Positions 54,174-64,000 of a DNA stretch of 64,000 nucleotides are shown in pieces. The stretch comes from Apoda limacodes (Eukaryota; Arthropoda; Insecta; Lepidoptera; Limacodidae). Location: the NCBI GenBank assembly GCA_946406115.1, contig OX291555.1:11550001-11614000 (forward strand), written 5' to 3'. The position numbers and the translations under genes were made by a program. The notes under the pieces were generated by a model that did no database searches, had not been told where the DNA came from, and was given only the letters and a program-made list of their open reading frames with translations. The number at the start of each line of letters is the position of its first letter. The first letter of the stretch is position 1.

Positions 54174-54300
54174 TTTTTTTAAACCACTAAAGTGGCAAAC
54201 AAGCACACGGTCCGCCTGATGGTAAGCCGTCACCGTGGCCTATTGACGCTTGCAAACACCAGGGGTATCACTCGCGCGTTGCCGACCCTTCAAAGTAGTA
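54174..54300 (-). repeat. family A 3' tail only
   Basis: AAACCACTAAAGTGGCAAAC, ACGGTCCGCCTGATGGTAAG and GCGCGTTGCCGACCC are the reverse complement of the last 120 bp of family A, with no RT sequence attached. Either an extreme 5' truncation or a SINE sharing this tail. Confidence 0.7.
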
Positions 54301-54639
54301 GCTTGTAGCTGCTTAACCATAACACAAGAAAAACTTATGTACTAACCTAATTTTATCGCGGTTAGTCATTTGGATTTGTTATACCAATCCATTAAAAGGT
54401 ATTGATAATAGTGATTTACAAAATGTCGATAAAATGAAATATCGATTAATAACAATACTGCGAAAACATCCCCAAGAACTGCTCAGAAATACTGCGAACA
54501 TCACTTGTCGTGATAAACAAACCAATGCTCGGAACATTCAGACTTTACTATTGCTATTTCGTAACAACGTGATAGTTGGTCAACCTATTGACGTTCATTC
54601 ATCGGCCACACAGTCTTAGCTCGAGGCAACTTATACAAT

Positions 54640-54735
54640 ACATTAGTATTAACATTTTGTTGTCCCGACTACGAATCGAACCCAATACTTTTGATCTGGC
54701 ACCTAGGACTTGGTGTGCCAACTGACGTTATTGAC
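54640..54735 (-). repeat. tRNA-like SINE fragment
   Basis: On the minus strand, AAAAGTATTGGGTTCGATTC then GTAGTCGGGACAAC contains a good tRNA B box (GGTTCGATTC), preceded by AAGTCCTAGGTGCCAG. No cloverleaf can be completed, so it is not a tRNA gene. Confidence 0.35.
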
Positions 54736-55127
54736 GGTAACATCCGGGTCCGATGTTTTACCGTGCCTTCCGAAGCAAGTGAAAAGCTCAAAATCTTTTG
54801 CCGTTAAGTGGACACATCCAACTAACGTTTGCAAATACCTAAGTTTGAAAACCTGCTTAAAAGTATGCTTTTGGTATTATGCGTGTGCTTTTTAAATTTT
54901 AAAACAAAAATAGATGACCAAAATGAATTGCATATTGTGTGCATTACTTGTGAACTTGAAGGTTTTTCTAAGAAGTAAGTAGTTTTAAAATGTCAAGATA
55001 AGAAATTACTTTCTGGATTACTTTATCTATTTAATAAATTAAATGCTGAAATGTAATTGAAATTAATATTAAAAATGAATTAAAAATTGAATCCTGATCT
55101 ATATTCCAGCCTAATCAGAGATTGCAA
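54736..55127. other. unclassified AT-rich DNA
   Basis: Nothing gene-like seen. Confidence 0.5.
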
Positions 55128-55725
55128 TACGCAAGTACTCGCTCGAATAAGCCGCCCGAACAAATAAACAAATAAAGCGGGGCATAGCGAGTACTTGCTC
55201 GAATGAGCGGCCCGAACTGGGGAAGTACCTCCACCTTACAGAAAACCGCGGCCACAATAACACTAACATTGAGTAGTGTTGTGTTCCTGGCGGTGAGTAA
55301 GGTTGCCAGAGCTCTTTGAGGATTCGCTGCGCGGACAGCGGAGGACCGGCGGTGCTTGTTGCTGTCATTGCTCGGCGTAGACGCGGCGTGCTGGTTCGGC
55401 GGTCAGGGAGACCTGATGAAACAGCTGACCACTGACTGCCCGCAGGTTGAACGGGATCCCGAACCCAGAGATCACTTAATCTCCGCCCTGGGAGGCTGAT
55501 CCGCCAGCCTGTGTAAAGTATCTAAAGTGCTAGTCGTGCCGGAGAAGGAGACCGGAGTGGACCCGGCTACTACAACAGAGGGGGATCAGGGGCCCTTCCG
55601 CCTGCCGTGCCAGCAACCGTATTATCTGTGGCATGCTTCGGCAGTTTTAGTACCGCACCTTTTGTCCTCTAAGCTGTCTGTGCAGTGAATCCTCATTTTT
55701 AGTCTAAGTAACTTTTTTAAATAAA

Positions 55726-56549
55726 ATGGCCAAAAGAACGAAAAGGAAAAGAATTTTTACAGCGTCTACGTCATCCACTTATAATGTGAATTTTTGCAAC
55801 ATCAGAGGTATTCAAGCAAATCTTAACGCAGTCCACCACCATCTCGAGACTGCGCAGCCGACTATTCTTTTCCTAACGGAGACGCAGATATCCTGCTCGG
55901 CTATATATTATCCCGGCTAAAAACTCGAGCACAATTTTGTGAGTCGTACGTCTTGTATGTATGTTCGTCCGGGAGGATATCTGCTGTCGCCGCCTTATAG
56001 CATAGCCTTGAAAACAGGGACCTGTCGATATTGTGGGTGCGCGTAGATTACGGCGGCCACACTCGTATCTATGCGTGCCTATACAGGTCTCATAGCGGTG
56101 ACACGGACATAACTCGACTCTTCACGCACCTGCGTTTGACGACTGACAAAGTTCTAGAGCAATATCCCACAGCAGAACTAGTTATTTTGGGAGACTTTAA
56201 CGCCCACCATCGTGTGTGGCTCAGTTCTCGAACCAATAACTATGCAGGGATATCTGCTCATGAATTTGCTCTGACCTATGGATTCTCTCAGCTGGTCCTT
56301 TCTCCTACGAGAATACCAAATATAGAGGACCATACAAGCTCTTTACTGGACCTTCTGCCGACTACACGTCCGGACGGATATTCCGTCTCAGTAGATGCGC
56401 CTTTAGGCTCCTCGGACCACTGTCTCGTTCGGACTCAAGTGTCATGTACACAACCCGATCCATCTGGGCCAACTAATTGGCGTCGTGTGTGTCACTGTAA
56501 GTCGGCAGACTGGGATGGATTGCGAGAATTTTATGCATCGTACTCGTAG
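55726..56549 (+). pseudogene. family A endonuclease
   Basis: It starts MAKRTKRKRIFTASTSSTYN, VNFCNIRGIQANL and TILFLTETQIS (catalytic Glu), then a stop at 55918. After a frame change, YGGHTRIYACLYRSHSGDTD, LVILGDFNAHHRVWLSS, FALTYGFSQLVLSPTRIP and DAPLGSSDHCLVRTQVSC complete an APE-type endonuclease with catalytic GDFNAHH and SSDH. Broken by at least one frameshift near 55920-56030. The basic start may serve RNA binding. Confidence 0.85.
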
Positions 56550-56621
56550 AGGCAGGTCTGCTTTAACTCAGAAGATCCTGACGTCTGCGCAGCCGCAGTC
56601 ACTGAGACAATCCTCGCTGGT

Positions 56622-58235
56622 ATGGAATGTTATATTCCTAACCCGCGAGTAGCTGCCAGCGTCAAAAAACGACCGTGGTTTAATAGTTCTTGCAGAGAAG
56701 CTAAAATTCTTAAGCAAACTGCATATGAGACTTGGACCACGGGTCGTAATAATAAGGATCTGAATATATCTGAGGTAAAACGCAAATTAAATGCTGCCTC
56801 GAGGTTCAGTAAGAAAGCAACTGCCAGAGCAAAATTCCAATTCATCGGCAAAATAGGTGGGCGACTTGCGAGCTATCCTTCTGGGAGTCGTGCTTTCTGG
56901 TCGCTTGCCAAGGCTGCCGAAGGGAACTTTTGCCAGTCGTCGTTACCACCACTGCGGCAATATGAACGACGAAGGCGCTGTACCACCTACTTTACCGTGG
57001 TGTGGTAAGACCATGCTGGAGATCTCCATAACACAGCGGGAGGTCCGGCGGTCGTTGCTTTCTCTCGACATTCATAAGTCGAGTAGGCCAGACGGTATAC
57101 CAGCAGTGGTGCTTAAGCATTGTGCTACTAAGTTATGTCCTGTACTCACGCGCCTCTTCGCGCTTTCCTACCACACTAGGCAATTTCCGTCTTCATGGAA
57201 GACCGTGAATGTGCACCCGGTGCCCAAAAAGGGCGATAGATCAGATCCATTTCATTTCATCAGAATTACAGGCCTATCGCTATTACCTCTCTCCTCTCCA
57301 AGGTGATGGAGCGTGTGATCAACACACAGCTTCTAAGGTACCAAGAAGGACACGACCTGGTCAGTGATAGTCAATATGGCTTTCGCCACGGTCGCTTCTA
57401 GTGTATCTAACTCACCGATGGGCACTAGCCATTGAGAGTCAGGGGGAGGCATTGGCATGTAGCCTGGACATAGCGAAGGCGTTTGATCGGGTCTGGCACC
57501 GGGGTCTTCTATCGAAGTTGCCATCTTACGCAGTGCCCGAGGGTTTGTGCAAATGAGTGGCTAGCTTTTTGTCCGGCAGATGCATACGAACCGTAGTTGA
57601 CGGTAGTTGCTCTGATAGCCTGATGGACATTAATGCTGGTGTCCCGCAAGGCTCCGTGCTGTCTCCTACGTTGTTTCTACTGCATATCAATGACATGTTG
57701 GACATCAACAACATACAATGCTATGCAGATGACAGTACTGGAGACGCCTATTACATGGGGCGCGCAAACATCCTTCGTTCTTTTGTGGAGGAAAACCGCG
57801 GAGAACTTGTGTCTCAAATCGAGACCACACTGTCCAAGGTTTCTGACTGGGGACGGGTAAACTTGGTCCGATTCAACCCTGCAAAGACACAAGTCTGCGC
57901 GTTCACCGCTAAGAAAACCCCATTCACTGTAGTCCCACAACTCCAGAACACTCCCCTCTTCATCTCACCCCGCTCGCCATCGGCAGGGAATTCATTCTCA
58001 CACTTTAGAACCGAAATGGTCGCGTACAGTGCGGTTTCAGAGAAACTCTTTCCCGCGAACGCTTAAGTTGGGGAATGAGCTCCCTGCCAAGGTATTCTCT
58101 AAGGACTACAGTATGGGGTTCTTCAAGAAAGAAGTTAATGGATTTTTGAAGGGTCGGCAAAGCGCGAGTGATACTTCTGGTGTTGCAAGCGTCCATAGGC
58201 CACGGTGACCGCTTACCATCAGGCGGACCGTTTGC
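56622..58235 (+). pseudogene. family A reverse transcriptase
   Basis: Motifs over several frames: FSKKATARAKFQFIGKIGG (linker), SLDIHKSSRPDGIPAVVLKH, YGFRHGR (deletion), RVWHRGLLSKLPSY, NAGVPQGSVLSPTLFLLHIN, NIQCYADDSTGDAYYMGRA (catalytic) and VSDWGRVNLVRFNPAKTQVC. The thumb and C-terminal third are deleted at about 57967, after which the last codons (LWGNELPAKVFSKDYSMGFF-like) and 3'UTR remain. Not functional. Confidence 0.85.
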
Positions 58236-58279
58236 TTGTTTGCCACCTTAGAGGATATTGTATTTGAATATACATTAAC

Positions 58280-59405
58280 AGTGTCTGACCGAAACAGAAC
58301 GCTCGGTGTTTATTATAGGTTCGGCCGAAACCGAAACCGAACCTTTTATAAACGTGATAAAAACGTTGAATAAAATGTCAGTGGGCCGTTATTTCCAGAT
58401 ATATAAATAATGAAACATCTCGCTGACCTAATATTAAAGTTTCACCATTGTCATAGTGACACTAGGTCTAAATTACTCTAAATTAAACACCCTAAAAAGT
58501 GAAAATGTACCATTAATTTTGATAAATGTCTTTTTAGACCATGCATGGTTTGTTTTTTAGGTTCAAGGCTACCGAGTGAAAACGGATTGTTACAGACTTT
58601 CGATATATCATCCGTGGTCTTCTCAAAAATTGACCAATCGTATTTTTTTCTTTTTGTTGCATTTTTACCTAAAACAATAATAGTACTTATTGAATACCAT
58701 AAACACAATTAAAATTAGCAATTAAACAAAATATTTCAAATTTAACGTTTTAAGGTTTTACCTAGATCTTGAGAAAAATGTAGTTATTGCCGACTATACT
58801 TCTTTTAGAAAAGTGCAATTATATATTTAATCATGAAACCGTCTTGTTCAATATCGAATTATTGTAATTATCAATACGAAGGCTAACGGTAAACGTACAA
58901 AATCGTCAAAATCCTTACTCTAGTTGACCTTATTTAAAAATTTGATTAAATCAATGAAATGAAATTACGTTACACGTCAATATTATAAGTAATGCTTTAA
59001 GTTATTCATTCACCCATCATTCTATTACGTAGGTACCTAAAATCATTAGTAGTTAAAACATGCACGCAACTAAGACGTATTTAAAAGTCGTTTTATGAAA
59101 TAAGTTAACTTCCGTAATTATATCCTAAATAACCAATATATCCGTCAATCTGTTTGTGCATTATGAAAATAAGCTTTAAGAATTACACTATGACATGATA
59201 AATTCGTAACAAAAACAAAATAAAACACTTAATTACTTATCTTTATTCGGGGAACAAACATAAGCATCACTTCACTGCGTCATTTCACTAATAAAAGTGA
59301 TTCAGCGGCGGGCGGAGTCAGCCGAGCAACGCTATATTGCCGCGCGGCCGAAAGTTTCGGCTGTATTTTGGCCGAAACCGAACCTTTGGTCGGATACTAT
59401 TTAAC
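58280..59405. mobile_element. non-autonomous element with GGTTCGGCCGAAACC-rich inverted ends
   Basis: The left end CAGTGTCTGACCGAAAC (58281) and complemented right end TAGTATCCGACCAAAGG (about 59400) match, and both are followed inward by GGTTCGG and GGCCGAAACCGAACC. This layout is typical of non-autonomous hAT elements. About 1.1 kb, no ORF. An exact 8-bp duplication is not clear (ACATTAAC against ATTTAACA). Confidence 0.5.
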
Positions 59406-62400
59406 ACTAAGTAACATAAGTAGCTGTTTGTGTTTTTACCACTGTAGAAAATGGTTTTAGCTAAACCGTTTAAACTTTAAATTAAATACTAATTCAATTG
59501 ATAATTATTTAGCGCAAATACTATTTTGCGCAAGGTAATTGATAAACATAGTATATACTAAATACAACACAATTTCAATACATACGGTATTTGTTTTTAG
59601 TGCTTAAATTAATTTACGCTTATTTCGGCATCATCCCGAAACAACTTGGAACAATGATCCTAAATTCAACACAATTTTAATATCGTATTTGTTTTTAGGG
59701 TTTAAATTAATTTACTCTTTAATTTCTGTATCATGCTGAAACAACTTGGAACAATGATAAATTAAAATTATCAGTTTGTCGATATATTTTACGCACATCA
59801 CTACGGCCACTTCATTGTATGCCGCCCAATGAACGTAACTAACTGGTAGGTCTGCTTTGTTTGACTGTACTCAGTACACCCGTGTGGTTGCGCTACAGAA
59901 GACGTACACCTGTTTGGACGTCTCTGCGCTTTCTCTACGAGACTTTCGAATTTCGATCGTGTCATTCGAATTAAATCTCGACTGATTTGAAAAAGTTTAT
60001 GTGGTTTGCATATTCAAAATTGAAACTTCGTGAATAGTTTTTCTTGACTGATAATTATACTGGTTGCGTTTGTGTTCCTGATTTCAAGCTTTTTTTCTAT
60101 CTCGGTATTTTCTTAAAACTTATTATAAGTGATTGTTTACTAATTATATTGGAAGTTTTGATATAGGTAACTCTATGGTATGGTGCTTTGTGTGTAATAA
60201 TAACTGTATGTTTTATGTTAAATTTTTTTTTTGATATACAACTGGCGGCACCACATACATGCATGTATGTTCGTTTTTTCAAGGGATCCCCGAAACGCAA
60301 AACAAAGCCCTTACACTCTTCTGTCTATCTGTCCGACAATGCCACAGGTATCTAGCTTGTAAACGAAATAAGTTACAGACCTAAATATTGGATATTTTGT
60401 GTAGCACGCTAAGCTAAATCCGAATATTAAAAACAATTAAATATTCTTTTGGGGATATAATACTTCAAAACTGTCTTGGTTTTTAGGGTTCAGTACCCAA
60501 AGAGAACAAACCGGGACCCTGTTATCTAGCTTGAAATATTCACAGAATATTTAGTTATATAGCTGAATGCTCCATTATATCCATCCATCCATATTACCAG
60601 CCTCCCCCAAATATTAGCCGGGCGTGCTTTATTTTGTGATAAATAAGAAGTAACATGCCCTATCTTCATCTATGGTCTATTTTTTAAAAGAATATATATT
60701 TCCGACGTAAATTATCGTTCCTATCGCTTCGTTAGGGTTCTTTTAATCTCCATTTCACGGGTTGTTGTGCCAATACACGCAAATTTTAACAAAAACGCGT
60801 GAGTTTTCTGGACACTTAGTAAGCGATATTTCACTTACTTTGATGCTTATATATATCTATACTTAGGTAGGTTTATAATTTAAGGGAACAAGTATGAATG
60901 TTTCGTACAGTTAATTAGAAAAATTAAGTCAATTTTCTCCTGGATTTAGTATTTAATAGAGGGTTGACGTTTGGTCCATTTGTTTGTATGGAATGCCATA
61001 TATCAGCCACCACTTTTTTTTTTGTACTTTTTCGTGCTTTACATTATTTATAACTTGCAAAATATGTTTATCTAGTAAACCTTTACTTTAAAACAGCTTT
61101 CTTAGCTTTCATATGACTATATCGTCATTTATTACCTAAAATAATAACAAATTAATTCTGAAGCCAATGACAACTATAAGTCTTTTCTATTATTTTGTTT
61201 AAGTTATTTGTGTAGTAAGACTTGTAGTAATTGATATAGTGACTATGCTTTTCGTTTTTTATCTTTATACCTTAACGGTTTTTATCCCCAATGCAGTCCT
61301 ACATGACAGAAGGTGAGCCTATCACCGTAACACTGCTTGTAATGCAATATATCTAAACTTAGGAGGCTTTATATATGTCGACGATGCAAGGCTCTACTTG
61401 ATTTTCGGTAAAGGGTAGATGGAGGAACAAAGACTAACTAAGAATACTTTCTAACTCGTTAAATCAGAGGTTCACGTGAGAATCCCACGCAGGCGAAGTA
61501 GCGGATGAAAGCTAGTAGTAGTATGAATTTTCTTTGCCACTAGCAACAAATTACATGGCCTAAATTTATTGGAAAAATATTTCTATCAAATCTTAGAGCA
61601 TAAGCATCTAAAATCACGATAAAATGCTAGGCTGATGTTTGGTACGCATGAGGCTGTTACTAAATCCAAGGCGGTTTTACTAGTATCTTGTCAATTTTAT
61701 GCATAATAATGCAAAGTCAACATTACAAGCTACAAGTAACGAGTAAGAGTCTAAGGTTATTGTTTATTATGAGAACGTAGTAACTATTTAAAGTTGAAAA
61801 ACGAGTTAGGGAGCTGATATATGGCTTATTCACCCTATACATTTTAAAAATAAATAATTAAATTAAAATAAAACAAATATATAAGATTTATAGATAATGG
61901 TATAGAACCCTTCGTGCGCGAGTCCGACTCGCTCTTGGACGGTTTTTTTTACTTCCTAACCTGACGTGTAATGTGTAAAAAAAAAATGTTTACATTTAAT
62001 TATTATAATTGTATTTAATAAACAAGAAGTCTTCCTACAAATAGTTTATATTTTTATTTTTACTTTATATTCACATAAAAAAGTAATGTGAAGTGTTAAA
62101 AGCGTTATTTTACAGTCGGTTGTACCTACTTCTTTTCTACCAACTTTAACACAAGTGTTGATACCAATAGATATTTGCAGTTTTTTTTTAAATGCCGTAA
62201 TCATCATTGTAAACAAAATAGGACAGGTCAGAAAAAATCATGCTTAAATAGTGGGTGGCCATGTGGCCATCGATGGTTTTGTTAGCCGTCCTACACCGTC
62301 TTTTCTGGCTTGTGGCCTCCACTCTAGAACCTTTGTTACCCATTGTTCGTAGGTTCTACGATTTGTGGCCTGCCCATTATCTTTACAGGTTACTAATCCT

Positions 62401-62733
62401 TTAAGCTATGTCGGTTACGTCCTAGTTAGTATTTTACTTATTTTATCATTTCAGATTCTGTCACGTACAGACTCAGTCCTCCTATATACTTAGTAGACTA
62501 ATAATTCGTAATGTCATAAGCATAACTAAGAATGTTTTTGTTATTATCTTTATTGTAGTTTGATTTGTGGACCTGCTAAAGATCAAAATACTTGTTTGTG
62601 ATAAGAGCTTTCACGCTCACCTACGGTGGCAAAAAATATAGCCATTATGCGTTTATTATACATGTATATGATATAGACGTAGAATGAATTATTGTATTTG
62701 CAAAATATGGCTTTTGAAATAAATTATGATGTC
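59406..62733. other. mostly unclassified AT-rich DNA with short repeat fragments
   Basis: No coding exon is supported. A more CpG-rich patch at 59810-59960 (CTGTACTCAGTACACCCGTG, then GACGTCTCTGCGC) could be a promoter, but no transcript is visible. Fragments: GACAGACGG-type repeat edge TTAGGGTTCAGTACCCAAAG (60484-60560); reversed ACTAGCTTT edge (about 61480-61520, GCAGGCGAAGTAGCGGATGA); AACCCTTCGTGCGCGAGTCC (61905-61945), also seen at 18151. Confidence 0.45.
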
Positions 62734-63110
62734 TTAAGAGAATACGATTCGGAGCGCCTCTCAGCGTGCTTGATACAAAAGAATTTCTCACTTATTTCTG
62801 ACACTTGCTGATAAAACACCACGAAATTTTGAAAACATGTTCTAGTAATTAATATCTAGGTCTGCAGTGTGCCAGTTTTCTATTAAATTTTATAGTTTAA
62901 AAATTATACAGGATTCTAGTTTTTCATACGAAAAAGATTTCTAGTTAATAAAAACATTTTACAAGATTTTGGAAAAACCACAGACATAGATATTCGGCTT
63001 GGGATTATGACAAAAAAAAATCACAGTGATTGATCAGTAAATGTCAAAAAAAATGAGAAATTCTTTTGTATGAGGCCCGCTGCGAGGCGTTGCGAATAGT
63101 ATCCTCTTAA
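62734..63110. mobile_element. TTAA-flanked MITE, copy 2
   Basis: TTAA lies at 62734-62737 and 63107-63110. Inverted ends GAGAATACGATTCGGAGCGC and, complemented, GAGGATACTATTCGCAACGC both lead into ATACAAAAGAATTTCT. The interior aligns along its length with 24680-25049. No ORF. Confidence 0.8.
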
Positions 63111-63214
63111 CTAATCTTATATTTTTTTATTTACATATTTTTGACCGATTTATAACTCTGGAACGAATCTTTAAAGGCCTTAAAGGGCTTCTACCTATTA
63201 CAGTCTAAAATATG

Positions 63215-63290
63215 ATCCATTTAATGGTCGGGCAGACAAACAGACAGACAGCGTAGGGTTAGTAATAGACCTCCTCCTTTTTTTGAAGTC
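63215..63290 (-). repeat. fragment of the GACAGACGG dispersed repeat
   Basis: TTTAATGGTCGGGCAGACAA, ACAGACAGACAGCGTAGGGT and TAGTAATAGACC match 27930-28015. Confidence 0.5.
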
Positions 63291-63438
63291 GGTTAAAAAT
63301 GAGCCGCGTTACACAAAAACGCTGTAACTTTTACTCGTTTTGCGGTACGTCAAGGGGGTAATTGTGCAGGACACTTTAATCACAAAAACAAAAGACGTAG
63401 GTACGTAACGTATGCGTGTTCTATGCGGTCATAGGAGG

Positions 63439-63604
63439 CATGGGCGTATCCAGGAACATCCCGGGTGGGAAGCTGTCTTACCCTAAACTGTCCAAAGTGC
63501 CTTGAACCTCGTGGATTTTGCCTTGCTTGAACATTTATGCCATAGAAAAATAAAGTTTTTACGAGGTCTGCCCCACCCTTGCCCAAGAGCTAGCCACGCC
63601 CATG
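63439..63604. mobile_element. short MITE with CATGGGCGT ends
   Basis: CATGGGCGT at 63439-63447 and its complement at 63596-63604 enclose 166 bp; the next bases (ATCCAGG against GGCTAGC) partly match. The CATGGGCGTAGCCAGG type of end is common among insect MITEs. No clear target duplication. Confidence 0.5.
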
Positions 63605-64000
63605 TCAAGAGGAATAACGGTTCTTGAAAGTAAATTAGTGAACAGTGGCCTTACTACTAACGTCTGTGCCCATGGCATTTTTCTTTCTTTCTCGTTCAAT
63701 TACTGCGTTACTATTGACCGGGTTACTCGGCATTACACCGGCTGTGAGGCAATTCTTTTAATGGATAGATATGTATGCCTATTATTTAAAGTGATTGTTT
63801 ATTGTGATTAATGGTTTTGTTTTGTTTGTTCTCTTTGTAATTAATTCAATTCTTGATATGTAAACCATATCTATTCAATTGATGACCGACTGAGTAAAGT
63901 ATGACGCGTGCTTGCCGTGTCGAAGGTCCGGGACGTGGTAGAAACAAAAAAAGTTAACCAGAAAACCAGAGATAGTAGAAGATGTTAGAATTAGAATGAT
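63605..64000. other. unclassified DNA to the window end
   Basis: A 69-codon frame at 63602-63811 has no recognisable similarity and no splice context; not called as a gene. Confidence 0.4.

Larger units (their letters stand above)
55128..58252 (+). mobile_element. family A non-LTR retrotransposon, near full length
   Basis: The longest copy in the window has a 5'UTR (55131-55725) with a repeated unit, a single coding region (endonuclease then RT) and the family 3' end to TTTGCCACCTTAG at 58252, without poly(A). The RT C-terminal third is partly deleted: at about 57967 the sequence jumps from the post-YADD region to the HRQGIHSHTLEP region. Frameshifts interrupt the frame. Clade not assigned; it has an APE endonuclease and CR1/Jockey-like RT motifs and lacks a separate ORF1. 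Confidence 0.85.

Noticed and set aside
54640..54735. tRNA gene on the minus strand
   Set aside because: A B box is present but no acceptor stem or anticodon arm can be formed.

Overview
This window is eukaryotic, AT-rich and gene-poor. It is almost certainly from an insect and most likely a moth or butterfly. The repeat classes, splice-site context and one recognisable conserved gene all point that way, but no search was run. There are no operons, tRNA genes, CRISPR arrays or bacterial features. Most of the sequence is transposable elements inserted into, or next to, the exons of a few host genes.

Host genes. The one confident gene is a glia maturation factor homologue (GMF) on the minus strand. 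Its four exons (31563-31670, 28303-28412, 26340-26427, 25390-25509) join into a 141-residue protein, with retrotransposon copies in introns 2 and 3. A C2H2 zinc-finger gene, now a pseudogene, lies on the plus strand (exons 1546/1609-1912 and 11118-11520); its roughly 9.2 kb intron is packed with mobile DNA. A second plus-strand gene seems to begin at 50816 with two tiny coding exons. A host exon may end at position 50, and an unidentified 79-codon ORF sits at 32197-32436.

Layout. 1-2.9 kb: possible exon end, low-complexity repeats, zinc-finger exon A. 3-10.3 kb: a TTAA-flanked insertion, a hairpin-armed MITE, a decayed DIRS-type (tyrosine-recombinase) retrotransposon on the minus strand, a non-LTR element (family A), a 22-bp minisatellite and an inverted second MITE copy. 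10.4-11.5 kb: Penelope GIY-YIG relic and zinc-finger exon B. 12.56-16.25 kb: a P-element-like transposon with 8-bp target duplication, terminal inverted repeats and a THAP-like fragment, itself containing a family A copy and another repeat. 17-24 kb: 88-bp minisatellite, non-LTR RT relic, 5S-like segment with stacked hairpins, hAT transposase relic. 24.7-31.7 kb: TTAA MITE, GMF and a pogo-like element. 33-37 kb: repeat fragments and a GC-richer block. 37.2-45.2 kb: two young Jockey-type copies, one fused to a family A piece within a single target-site duplication. 47.1-50.2 kb: another decayed non-LTR element. 51-59.4 kb: new gene start, nested hAT-like insertion, SINEs, near-full-length family A copy and a hAT-like element. 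59.4-64 kb: mostly unclassified AT-rich DNA with short repeats and a second TTAA MITE copy.

The most informative observations are structural: a chimeric retrotransposition product, a P-like transposon with perfect boundaries, a filled/empty TTAA site pair within the window, and a zinc-finger gene that decayed around a transposon-filled intron.
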